64,000 nt of DNA from an uncultured Pelagibacteraceae bacterium (GTDB lineage: Bacteria; Pseudomonadota; Alphaproteobacteria; Pelagibacterales; Pelagibacteraceae): the NCBI GenBank assembly GCA_902571425.1, contig CACGBZ010000002.1, forward strand, positions 1-64,000, written 5' to 3'. The position numbers were made by a program, and so were the translations under genes. Of the stretch, positions 35,400 through 42,896 are shown in pieces (within the stretch, counting starts at the first letter, position 1; every line of letters starts with the position of its first letter). The notes below the pieces were generated by a model. It was given only the letters and a program-made list of their open reading frames with translations, was not told where the DNA came from and did not search any database.

Positions 35400-37061
35400 A
35401 TGAAAGTTGAATTAAGAGACCCAAACAAGATAATGAAATTATCAAGACTAGGATCTTTTCATCAATCAAAATTATCTTTTTTAAGAAGTTTTCTTAATGA
35501 ATTTAAAGAGTGGGAATATAAAAGAGATTTATTTAATTTAAGTGAAAATGGTTTTGGAGAAGCTGTTTATTCATTTAAAAAAAATAAAAGAGTTTATTCT
35601 TTAGTTTGTTTTGCAAATGAAATCAAAGACGAAGAAAGATCAGATAGAGTTATTGCAACAAAATGGGATGCAGCTTTTACATTACATGATGGAGTTCCTA
35701 GAAAAAAAGATATTGAAAGATTAAAAAATGAAGTTCCAAAACAAGAAGTTGGTAGACTTTCTTATAAAGAATTAACCTTATCGAGAGCAAACAAATCAGT
35801 AAGAATTTATAATCATGTAGTTGAAAGTTTGAGCAAAGGTAAGCAGCCAGATTTAAACTTATTATCAAAAGTAGGCTATTTATATAGGACTACAGCAGTA
35901 TATGGCTCAGGCAAATTTGGTCTTGCAGATCGATTTAGAATTAAACATCGTGAAGAAATTAATGGTCCATTCAGATTAGAAATGATGTTGGTTTATTTGG
36001 TAAGACAATTTACTTTTGATCAAGTTAATCATGTTGCATATAATAAAAATCCAAAAACAGCTGTTAAGTTAGATGATAATATTTGTAAAAACTTGGGAAT
36101 TGGTAATTCTACAGGTCTAGGTATGGCTCCATTTATAGTCAATCACCCAACTCTATTAAATAATTGGATTTTAAGTAGAGAAAAAGCACTTAAGAAAATT
36201 AGAGAAATCAAAGATGTAGAAAGTCAAGATAGCGATTTGTTTATAGATTGTGTAAAAAAATCATTAAAAAATATTACAAGCTGGAATACTGATAGCGAAT
36301 ATCAGCAAAAAAAAATTTCTTCATTATTAAAGGATGTTGAAAAATTCTTAAATTTTATAGATAAAGATTTTAATTTTGAGATCGAATATCCTTTTAACAA
36401 AATATATAAATGGTTGGAGGATAATACTTGCGAGGAATGTATTGAATACATTGTTTCAATAATGATGGAACCTTATAATAATATTGTAAATCCTTTGGTA
36501 AAAGAAATGAGCTCAGATGAAGAAAAATATTTTACTATTCCAACTCATAGAAAAGTTGAAGAATTACGTAATATCATTGAAGCAAAATATCCAAACATTT
36601 TAGATATTAATTTTGAAGAAAAAGAAAATAATAAAAACTTTTGGTTTATTTCAAAAAATAAAGAGGAACCTAGATTAGCTGATCGTTTTGAGGAGCATGG
36701 ATCAGAATTAGAACAGCCTTTAGCAATAGCAAGAGATATAAAAAAACTTTATGAAAAATTATTAGTCTCAAAAAATAGTTTAACTATTGCTGAATTTTTA
36801 ACATCAAATTCTGAGTTAAGACATGTCGTGAGGAGGGCATTCATTGTAGAAAAATTTCCTTATTCAGAAATACAAGATAATACGATTGGTAAAGATTTAA
36901 TTCCAATTGATATGCTAAGATTAAAATTATCTTTTTTTGGGGCATTAAAATTTGATCCAAGATCTGACAAATGGTTAAGAATTTGCATGTTCCAAGGAGC
37001 TCCACTTCCAAATGAGTTAAAAAGTTATGACGAGCAGTGGGTATATAAAACCAATATTTAA
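35400..37061 (+). CDS. Large conserved-looking protein of unknown function
   Basis: This 553-residue soluble protein has no signal or membrane segment. Recognisable but unassigned stretches include VIATKWDAAFTLHDGVPRKK, LYRTTAVYGSGKFGLADRF, GIGNSTGLGMAPFIVNHP and SNSELRHVVRRAFIVEKFPY, which look well ordered. I know of similar proteins only as hypothetical neighbours of DUF3726 genes. It sits between the dipeptidase and the DUF3726 gene with 2-base gaps, so the three probably act together. Confidence 0.75.
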   Translation: MKVELRDPNKIMKLSRLGSFHQSKLSFLRSFLNEFKEWEYKRDLFNLSENGFGEAVYSFKKNKRVYSLVCFANEIKDEERSDRVIATKWDAAFTLHDGVPRKKDIERLKNEVPKQEVGRLSYKELTLSRANKSVRIYNHVVESLSKGKQPDLNLLSKVGYLYRTTAVYGSGKFGLADRFRIKHREEINGPFRLEMMLVYLVRQFTFDQVNHVAYNKNPKTAVKLDDNICKNLGIGNSTGLGMAPFIVNHPTLLNNWILSREKALKKIREIKDVESQDSDLFIDCVKKSLKNITSWNTDSEYQQKKISSLLKDVEKFLNFIDKDFNFEIEYPFNKIYKWLEDNTCEECIEYIVSIMMEPYNNIVNPLVKEMSSDEEKYFTIPTHRKVEELRNIIEAKYPNILDINFEEKENNKNFWFISKNKEEPRLADRFEEHGSELEQPLAIARDIKKLYEKLLVSKNSLTIAEFLTSNSELRHVVRRAFIVEKFPYSEIQDNTIGKDLIPIDMLRLKLSFFGALKFDPRSDKWLRICMFQGAPLPNELKSYDEQWVYKTNI

Positions 37062-37063
37062 GA

Positions 37064-37675
37064 ATGAAATCACTAAGTGAAATTGAAACTACTGTTAAAA
37101 GAGCTTCAAAAGCAGCAGGATATTCTTGGGGAGTTTCTGAGGAAATAGGAAAAAGTATAAGATTGTTAGAACTATTTAGTTTACCGGGTATTAAGCACCT
37201 TAATGAATACTTTAATCAAAAAAATAAAAGTAAATTTGAAAATTTAAATTTAATTAGTGAAAATAACTCTTCATCAAATCATCCTTACTGTCCAATTACT
37301 TTAGGTGTTAGTTTTTTAGATCAAATAAATATTTTAGAAAATTTAAAAAAAATTGATTTTAAAAATATTGCTTATCCAATAATTTTTATCTCATTCATAA
37401 GTCGTTCATCAGAAATTATTGGAAAAAAAATTTCTGTAAAAATAGATGAAAAAAAAATGTTACTTAACCTAAATGTAAATATTAGTTCAAATTTTATTGA
37501 TCAAGAATTTCCAAAGATAGCGGATACAATTGAGGTCAATCTACTTGAAAATGAAGATAACTTTACAAACGATGAATGGAATAATTTATATAAGTTATCT
37601 GAAGAAACTTTTGTTGAAGAGAGTGACAGTTTAAAAGAGGGTGCTGCAGGTGCTGGTTTGACAGATAATGATTGA
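37064..37675 (+). CDS. DUF3726 family protein
   Basis: The 203-residue protein starts SLSEIETTVKRASKAAGYSWGVSEEIGK and ends with the glycine-rich tag GAAGAGLTDND, a pattern I associate with DUF3726. No catalytic motif is evident. It follows the 553-residue gene by 2 bases and overlaps the small CxxC gene by 8. Confidence 0.75.
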   Translation: MKSLSEIETTVKRASKAAGYSWGVSEEIGKSIRLLELFSLPGIKHLNEYFNQKNKSKFENLNLISENNSSSNHPYCPITLGVSFLDQINILENLKKIDFKNIAYPIIFISFISRSSEIIGKKISVKIDEKKMLLNLNVNISSNFIDQEFPKIADTIEVNLLENEDNFTNDEWNNLYKLSEETFVEESDSLKEGAAGAGLTDND

Positions 37676-37835
37676 TAAAATAGATAAAAAAAATCTAAAG
37701 GTAGATACTGAAGAATTAAACAATATTTGTGATGAATGTAAAGAGGAAGACGAAAGTGTCACTCAAAATTTAATTCTTACTGGGTTTAAATTATGTAAAT
37801 CCTGTAGAGTATCTAAGACTATTTTTCCGCTTTAA
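37668..37835 (+). CDS. 55-residue protein with two CxxC motifs (zinc-ribbon-like)
   Basis: An ATG at 37668, inside the last codons of the DUF3726 gene, opens a 55-codon frame ending in TAA at 37833-37835. The product has CDEC at residues 21-24 and CKSC at 43-46, spaced as in small zinc ribbons, and an acidic linker between them. Overlap with the previous gene suggests translational coupling. It ends 4 bases inside the end of the convergent Yip1-like gene. Four cysteines in two CxxC pairs are unlikely in a chance frame of such AT-rich DNA. Confidence 0.7.
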   Translation: MIDKIDKKNLKVDTEELNNICDECKEEDESVTQNLILTGFKLCKSCRVSKTIFPL

Positions 37836-38377
37836 CTGATTTGACTTACTGGAAGCATATTCATTCTACTCATCACAAATGAGATAGATAAAAATGCAAT
37901 AATTAAAAATGATAAAAGTACAATCCCAAAAGATTTAAAATTAGATTTTAAACTCAATATTTGTTTAGTTGAAATTATTAAACCTGCAAAAATCCAGAAC
38001 TGAGTAAGAAAAATTATTGGTATCATTAAATCTGGTGTGACCGCAAAAAATCTTAATAAACCAGGGGCATGCGCAAATCCAACAGCTGTTAAAACTTTTT
38101 TGAATGAAACTTTGGTTTGTTTATCAGGAAATAATTTCACTCCAATTACAAAAATAAAAATCGCCCATATTAGCCAAGTAACTATTGCAGTTAGACCAGA
38201 CATTGCAATAGCTGTTTTAATAATGGTATTAGCTGCTACTGCTCCAGCGATACCATCTAGGATCATTATAATACCAGCAAAGTATATTGAAGCTTCACTA
38301 AAATTTTTGTTATCTGAATAAAGAGTTTTATCTAATTTTATTGACTTGAAAATTATATTTAAAAATTCACCAAACAT
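37832..38377 (-). CDS. Yip1-like integral membrane protein
   Basis: This 181-residue protein has about five membrane segments (FAGIIMILDGIAGAVAAN, AIVTWLIWAIFIFVIGVKLF, VLTAVGFAHAPGLLRFF and two more). VKLFPDKQTKVSFKKVLTAVGFAHAPGLL is reminiscent of the bacterial Yip1/YIF1 domain. The function is unknown. Its ATG overlaps the stop of the preceding 36-residue gene, so the two are coupled. Confidence 0.75.
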   Translation of the reverse strand: MFGEFLNIIFKSIKLDKTLYSDNKNFSEASIYFAGIIMILDGIAGAVAANTIIKTAIAMSGLTAIVTWLIWAIFIFVIGVKLFPDKQTKVSFKKVLTAVGFAHAPGLLRFFAVTPDLMIPIIFLTQFWIFAGLIISTKQILSLKSNFKSFGIVLLSFLIIAFLSISFVMSRMNMLPVSQIS

Positions 38378-38487
38378 TAATTTTTTTTATTTTTATTTTT
38401 TTGAGCCTTATAAGAAACAATTAATGGAAATATTATTAAAGCAATAGCAATGATAATGCAAACTGCTATTAGAAAACTTTTGGTCAT
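38377..38487 (-). CDS. 36-residue single-span membrane peptide
   Basis: An ATG at 38487 (minus) opens MTKSFLIAVCIIIAIALIIFP and ends VSYKAQKNKNKKN then TAA, with the last A shared with the ATG of the Yip1-like gene (TAATG). The product is one hydrophobic helix of about 22 residues with a basic tail. Such leaders may be regulatory or may assemble with the downstream membrane protein. It is too short for most gene callers. Confidence 0.55.
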   Translation of the reverse strand: MTKSFLIAVCIIIAIALIIFPLIVSYKAQKNKNKKN

Positions 38488-38499
38488 TAGAATTGAAAA

Positions 38500-38521
38500 G
38501 GGGAGCTGAAATTAGCTCCCC
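38500..38521 (-). terminator. Probable terminator of the DmdA-like operon
   Basis: An 8-bp stem GGGGAGCT / AGCTCCCC with a 6-base loop sits 12 bases past the stop of the GcvT-family gene. On the minus strand it is followed by CTTTTCAATT, a weak T-run, so the terminator is probably modest. Confidence 0.65.
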
Positions 38522-38532
38522 CTTAGTAAATT

Positions 38533-39891
38533 TTAGCCTTTTACAACTTCTCTTGTATTTGCGTTGAAAGACTCTTTGAATGGAATATCCACCACAACAG
38601 CATCCACAGGTGTTCCTGGAGTGTCTGAGTATTTTTCTGGAAGATGAACTTTAAACTTAGTTCCAACTTTTCCTTTTGGAAATCCATTAGGGTTTAAAGT
38701 TCCATCAAATGGAACATATCCCATAGCAATATTAGTTTTCTTTTCTGGATGCCACCATGGTGAAGTAATAAATCCAACTGGATCTCCACCATTTTCTGGT
38801 GATACCAACCAAAAGTCAGGTGCATAATCGTCAATAGGTTTACCACCTAACTCCATTCCAACTAATTGAAGTTTATATGGTTTTTTTCCAGCTTTTATAT
38901 CTGCTCCCATTTTCTCCAAAGCAGCTTTACCAACATAGTCAGCTTTTTTATTCCATTCACCTTTACCAGATAATGAAACTTGATAACCTAAATTACATTG
39001 AAACGGATTATGTTGTTGATCCATGTCTTGCCCCCAAGAAAGAATACCAGCTTGTATTCTTCTGTGGTGCGCAGGCGCAATAACCATCAACTTATGTTTT
39101 TTTCCTGCTTCCAATACTGCATTCCACATATCTTCAGCATATAAAGTTGCATTTCTTAAATAAATCTCATATCCAGCTTCTCCTGAAAAACCAGATTGAG
39201 AAATTACACAACTTCTTCCACCAATTGTTGCTTCTGCTAATCCATAGAAAGGCATATTGTCAAAATCAACTTGGTCTCCACAAAGATCTTTCATTAAAGC
39301 TTTTGATTTAGGACCTTGAATTTGTACCGGACATGCATCAATTTCCTCAACTGTACAGTTAAATCTTCCATCTGCATTTACACCTTGTAAATACATTCCA
39401 ATATCAGAGTCTGATAATGAAAACCAAAATTCATCTTTTGAAATTCTTAAAAGAATTGGATCATTTAAAACTCCTCCATAAGCATTACATAAAATTACAT
39501 ACCTGGCTCTCATAGGAGAAATTTTTGTTGCATCTCTAGTTATAACGTAGTCAGTAAATTTTTCTGCATCAGGACCTTTAACTCTTATTTGTCTTTCAAC
39601 AGCCACGTTCCACATTGTTACATGGTTAACGATTGCATCGTACTCAACCATTGCTCCACCATCTTCAGGTTTTACATAACCTCTTGGGTGATAAATACGA
39701 TTGTATACAGTTGCTCTCCAACAACCTGCCTGCATTGATAAATGCCAATAAGGTGATTTTCTTACCCTTGTTGAAATTAACATTTCAACTTTTGTTGGTC
39801 CACTTTGTCTTAAGTTGTATGGTACTTCTCTATCTGATTGATCAACAGAAGTAACATGTTTTAATTTAGTATAGTCAAATTCATTAGACAT
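38533..39891 (-). CDS. DmdA-like THF-dependent demethylase (GcvT superfamily)
   Basis: This 452-residue GcvT-fold protein resembles DMSP demethylase more than glycine-cleavage T protein: MWNVAVERQIRVKGPDAEKF, CNAYGGVLNDPILLRISKDE, FWFSLSDSDIGMYLQG, and RRIQAGILSWGQDMDQQHNPF correspond well to DmdA blocks. True DmdA is about 370 residues, so this is longer, with extensions at both ends. It would move a methyl group from a sulfonium, quaternary amine or ether to THF. It overlaps a MetF-like gene by 8 bases and lies downstream of a betaine-type transporter. DMSP as the substrate is possible but not shown. Confidence 0.75.
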   Translation of the reverse strand: MSNEFDYTKLKHVTSVDQSDREVPYNLRQSGPTKVEMLISTRVRKSPYWHLSMQAGCWRATVYNRIYHPRGYVKPEDGGAMVEYDAIVNHVTMWNVAVERQIRVKGPDAEKFTDYVITRDATKISPMRARYVILCNAYGGVLNDPILLRISKDEFWFSLSDSDIGMYLQGVNADGRFNCTVEEIDACPVQIQGPKSKALMKDLCGDQVDFDNMPFYGLAEATIGGRSCVISQSGFSGEAGYEIYLRNATLYAEDMWNAVLEAGKKHKLMVIAPAHHRRIQAGILSWGQDMDQQHNPFQCNLGYQVSLSGKGEWNKKADYVGKAALEKMGADIKAGKKPYKLQLVGMELGGKPIDDYAPDFWLVSPENGGDPVGFITSPWWHPEKKTNIAMGYVPFDGTLNPNGFPKGKVGTKFKVHLPEKYSDTPGTPVDAVVVDIPFKESFNANTREVVKG

Positions 39892-40612
39892 AACTATTCT
39901 CCTTCAACCACTTGTTAGTTTCCTTCAAGCCGCCGAATGTATAAATGTGGAAGTTATCAGTATGCGATTTAACTTTCCCAATTAAATCATTAGGGTCTTT
40001 AGGTTTCAACAAATCTAATGCCTTACTAAAATTAGATTTAAGAAAGTTTAAGGAATTTTTTGCCCCCACAATATTAGCAAATTTAATTAAGCTAGATATT
40101 TTTAATGGCCCAGTAATTCCCACATGCACTGGTACGCTTTGTTTAGAAATAAAATCTATAATAGGCTGAGGATCTAGTAACCACTGTGTTACAATATAAT
40201 CAGCGTAAGGCTTTTTATCTATCATAGCTTTTTCTAATTCTGAATCGGATATATCAGGACTCCCCTCTGGGTGTCCAGCAATTCCTATTTTCATTTTTTC
40301 AAAATAACCTGTTTCTAGAAGTTGAAATGAACTGTCAAATTTACCAGCGGGCTCTCTTCCGCCACCAATAATTAAAGCTTGTTTAACCCCACCATCCTTA
40401 CATCTTGATACATAATCTTTAAGTTCGTTTTCATCCTGCATTGATCTCGCTGGAAAATGAGGCACTGGATTAAAACCTTTTTTTACTAGCTCGATAGCTT
40501 TTTCAGCTGTCTCCTTGTAGTCTCCGCCAGGTAGCATTGTAATGTATACGTCACTCACAGCAGGGACTGTTTCAATATCGGTTTTAGGGCCTATTTCTAA
40601 AGAAAAATTCAT
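39884..40612 (-). CDS. Methylenetetrahydrofolate reductase-like protein (short)
   Basis: The 242-residue protein resembles the MetF TIM barrel: FNPVPHFPARSMQDEN, IIGGGREPAGKFDSSFQLLE, GIAGHPEGSPDISD, YIVTQWLLDPQPIIDF and the C-terminal HIYTFGGLKET. MetF is usually about 290 residues and the N-terminal part is shortened here. Placed directly before a THF-dependent demethylase, it could oxidise methyl-THF to methylene-THF, the direction needed for C1 oxidation. It overlaps the demethylase gene by 8 bases, a sign of coupled expression. Confidence 0.78.
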   Translation of the reverse strand: MNFSLEIGPKTDIETVPAVSDVYITMLPGGDYKETAEKAIELVKKGFNPVPHFPARSMQDENELKDYVSRCKDGGVKQALIIGGGREPAGKFDSSFQLLETGYFEKMKIGIAGHPEGSPDISDSELEKAMIDKKPYADYIVTQWLLDPQPIIDFISKQSVPVHVGITGPLKISSLIKFANIVGAKNSLNFLKSNFSKALDLLKPKDPNDLIGKVKSHTDNFHIYTFGGLKETNKWLKENSYV

Positions 40613-40670
40613 TTTCCTGGATCTTTATTTATTTTGAAATATGAGTCTAGAAAATTCGATTGAGGTAAAT

Positions 40671-41558
40671 TTACTTCTTCAGCTGGCCTCGGTGCTTTTG
40701 AATTCTTTGTCCGTACTGCTGCGTGACCCTATCAAAAATAATTGCTAGGGCTACAATTGCTAAACCATTCATCATTCCAAGGGCCAAATATTGGTTAGAA
40801 ATAGCCTGTAAGATAGGCACTCCCAACCCCCTAACACCAATCATTGATGCAATAACCACCATAGCTAGAGCCATCATTATTGTCTGGTTAATTCCCGCAA
40901 AAATTGTTGGAAGGGAAAGAGGGATTTGAACAGATTTTAACTTCTGCATTGGTGTTGCCCCAAATGCTTCACTTGCCTCTAAAGTTTCTTTATCGACCTC
41001 CCTTATTCCAAGATTTGTCAATCTTACAATAGGAGGTAAAGCATAAATACACACAGCTAATAACCCTGGAACTTTACCAATACCTAGGAGCATAATTATA
41101 GGTATAAGATAAACGAAACTAGGAATAGTTTGCATCATATCTAAAACAGGTAAAATTGCTTTTTCTGCTCTTGCTGATTTTGACATTAAAACACCAATTG
41201 GAATTCCAACTACTATACACACTAAAGTAGAAACAGAAATTATGGCTACTGTAGCCATACAATTTTTCCACATTCCAAAGTATCCAATTACAAGGAAACA
41301 TGCTATTGTTCCAATTACAAGTTTAACACTTCTAGAACCAATCCATGCAAGCAACGCAAAAGCCCCTATAACTATAGGCCATGGACTGCTTACTAATAAT
41401 TTTTCTAACCAAATTAAAAAATATAGAAGAGGGTCAAAAAAACCTTCTATTGCATCACCATAAGCTCTTGAAAATTCTTTAAAACTAAAATCAATACTTT
41501 TCTTTAACTCCCTTAAAGCTGTTCTATCCATTACCGGGATTTTGCTAAAGAATTCCAT
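40671..41558 (-). CDS. ABC transporter permease, ProW-type
   Basis: This 295-residue permease has the binding-protein-dependent transport domain with the EAA-like motif TLEASEAFGATPMQKLKSVQ and ISVSTLVCIVVGIPIGVLM. An N-terminal extension (1-85) resembles ProW. It lies 59 bases after the binding-protein gene on the same strand. No ATPase gene lies next to it in this window, so a ProV-type subunit must be supplied from elsewhere, perhaps the one at 13.4 kb. Confidence 0.88.
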   Translation of the reverse strand: MEFFSKIPVMDRTALRELKKSIDFSFKEFSRAYGDAIEGFFDPLLYFLIWLEKLLVSSPWPIVIGAFALLAWIGSRSVKLVIGTIACFLVIGYFGMWKNCMATVAIISVSTLVCIVVGIPIGVLMSKSARAEKAILPVLDMMQTIPSFVYLIPIIMLLGIGKVPGLLAVCIYALPPIVRLTNLGIREVDKETLEASEAFGATPMQKLKSVQIPLSLPTIFAGINQTIMMALAMVVIASMIGVRGLGVPILQAISNQYLALGMMNGLAIVALAIIFDRVTQQYGQRIQKHRGQLKK

Positions 41559-41575
41559 AAATCTCTTTTAATTTA

Positions 41576-41603
41576 ATCGAACCCGTATTACAACGGGTTC
41601 GAT
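41576..41603 (-). repeat. Intergenic hairpin between binding protein and permease genes
   Basis: A perfect 10-bp inverted repeat ATCGAACCCG / CGGGTTCGAT has an 8-base loop. It lies 15 bases past the binding-protein stop and before the permease ATG. As in malE-malF, such a hairpin can stabilise the upstream mRNA or partly terminate, giving more binding protein than permease. It is not followed by a clear T-run. Confidence 0.7.
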
Positions 41604-41617
41604 AATTTTATTTTAAA

Positions 41618-42628
41618 TTAAAGACTTGCTTTAATTTTTTTTGCAGCTGATTTTGTAACCCACTTAGTCCACACGTCTTCTTGTGTTTTTAAGAATTCAA
41701 TTGCAGCATCTGCACCTTCAGCTTGGTTTTCTCCCATCCAAACTAACATTCCATTCATTACTGGACCTGGGTAAGTTCTTTTTTCTAAATAACTCATTCC
41801 CTCTTTTCCAGCTGTTTTTTTGAAATTATCAGTAGCAACTGAGTAAACTTCAGATTTTACCCATGAAGATTTCAATGGATTCGCACATTCTTGCTCTGGC
41901 TTTGATAAACAGTTGTCCCAATTATCTTTTCCTGCATATTCACCCATATCTACAGCTTGCATATTATATTTTCCAATAATTGCTGTTGGAGACCAATAGT
42001 AACCAAACCAGTTTTCACCTCTTTCAGCAGCTTTTGCTATAGAACCATCTAATCCTGCAGCAGAACCTGTTTCAACTATCATCCATCCTTTAGCTTCCAT
42101 TCCCCAAGCTCTAAAATGATTTCTGTTACTTAATTCACAGTTCCATCCTGGAGGACAAATGTGAAATCCACCTTTTGAAGGATCTTCTGGATGTGGAAAT
42201 AGGTCAGGTCTTTCTAAAATTGCATCTGCAGTTGTTAATTCTGGATGCTTTTCTAAAGTTGCAGGTAATACCCACCAACCTTCACCTAAACCAGTGATTG
42301 GAGCTTTGTTAATTGAATGTAATTTTCCCTCAGCAACTGCAGCTTCTAATTCTAATTTAGCAGCATTTGCCCAAAACTCAGGCGCGATATCTGGCTCACC
42401 TTTTTCTTGCATTGAAGTAAAAGTTGGCATTGTTGAACCCGGAACCAATTCTACAGAACATCCGTATCCTTTTTCCAATATTACTTTGTCTACCTCTGCC
42501 ATAAAGTTTGCAGAAGCCCAGTTCATATTAGCAATTGTTATTTTTCCACAAGCAGCATTGGCTATACTTCCGAAAGAAGTTAGTCCAAATATAACAGCTA
42601 ATGAAATTAGTATTCTTTTAATTTTCAT
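41618..42628 (-). CDS. Periplasmic binding protein for betaine-type compounds (OpuAC/ProX)
   Basis: The 336-residue protein has a signal peptide (MKIKRILISLAVIFGLTSFGSIANA) and an OpuAC-type domain. Aromatic clusters ANMNWASANFMAEVDKV, EFWANAAKLELEA, GLGEGWWVLPATL and NWFGYYWSPTAII could form the cage for a quaternary ammonium or sulfonium ligand. It differs clearly from the TmoX-like protein. A GGGAGAA ribosome site precedes the ATG. It is the first gene of a minus-strand run ending in the DmdA-like gene, and divergent from the Rieske/bhmT operon, so glycine betaine, DMSP or a similar compound is a likely ligand. Confidence 0.87.
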   Translation of the reverse strand: MKIKRILISLAVIFGLTSFGSIANAACGKITIANMNWASANFMAEVDKVILEKGYGCSVELVPGSTMPTFTSMQEKGEPDIAPEFWANAAKLELEAAVAEGKLHSINKAPITGLGEGWWVLPATLEKHPELTTADAILERPDLFPHPEDPSKGGFHICPPGWNCELSNRNHFRAWGMEAKGWMIVETGSAAGLDGSIAKAAERGENWFGYYWSPTAIIGKYNMQAVDMGEYAGKDNWDNCLSKPEQECANPLKSSWVKSEVYSVATDNFKKTAGKEGMSYLEKRTYPGPVMNGMLVWMGENQAEGADAAIEFLKTQEDVWTKWVTKSAAKKIKASL

Positions 42629-42832
42629 TTATTTCTCCCAATGATTGTTAATTAGATTATAAAAACATAACCCTTGGAAAATTGCAAATTACTTTCAACT
42701 GTAGATTGAAGTTAATTTGTCTTTATCATCATTTAAATTAGCGATAAGGTTTTATTATGACATTCTCTGCTAATTTTTTTTTCAAAGAATTTGTTTATAT
42801 CCTAAATTGTAAGACCGTTTTTCAACAAATCA

Positions 42833-42896
42833 TAATTAGAGAGTCGTAATTTTACCGCCTCAATTAATTTTTTAATTAATTTTAAAAAGGAGGTAT
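42833..42896 (+). promoter_or_regulatory. Candidate SAM-II/SAM-V-like riboswitch before the Rieske-bhmT operon
   Basis: The leader can form an imperfect stem TAATT-a-GAG / CTC-AATTA (42833-42841 with 42859-42866) around a 17-base loop containing TTTTACCGC. The loop ACC-CCT can pair with the ribosome site AGG-GGT (42888-42894) across one mismatch, giving the pseudoknot-like shape in which SAM-II and SAM-V aptamers hide the ribosome site. The UUUACCG and UAAAAAGG pieces recall SAM-II. SAM-V is known in front of bhmT in Pelagibacter. The ATG lies only 3 bases after GGAGG. A simple hairpin hiding the ribosome site is the alternative. The remainder of the 268-base intergenic region (42629-42832) should hold two divergent promoters; no other structure was convincing. 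Confidence 0.5.

Noticed and set aside
42629-42832. A second, upstream SAM-II element in tandem with the candidate SAM-V
   Set aside because: A tandem is known in Pelagibacter, and TTGT/ACAA pairing around a loop with GACCGTTTTTCA (42808-42827) is faintly similar, but the stem is only 4 bp and the 3' part does not match.
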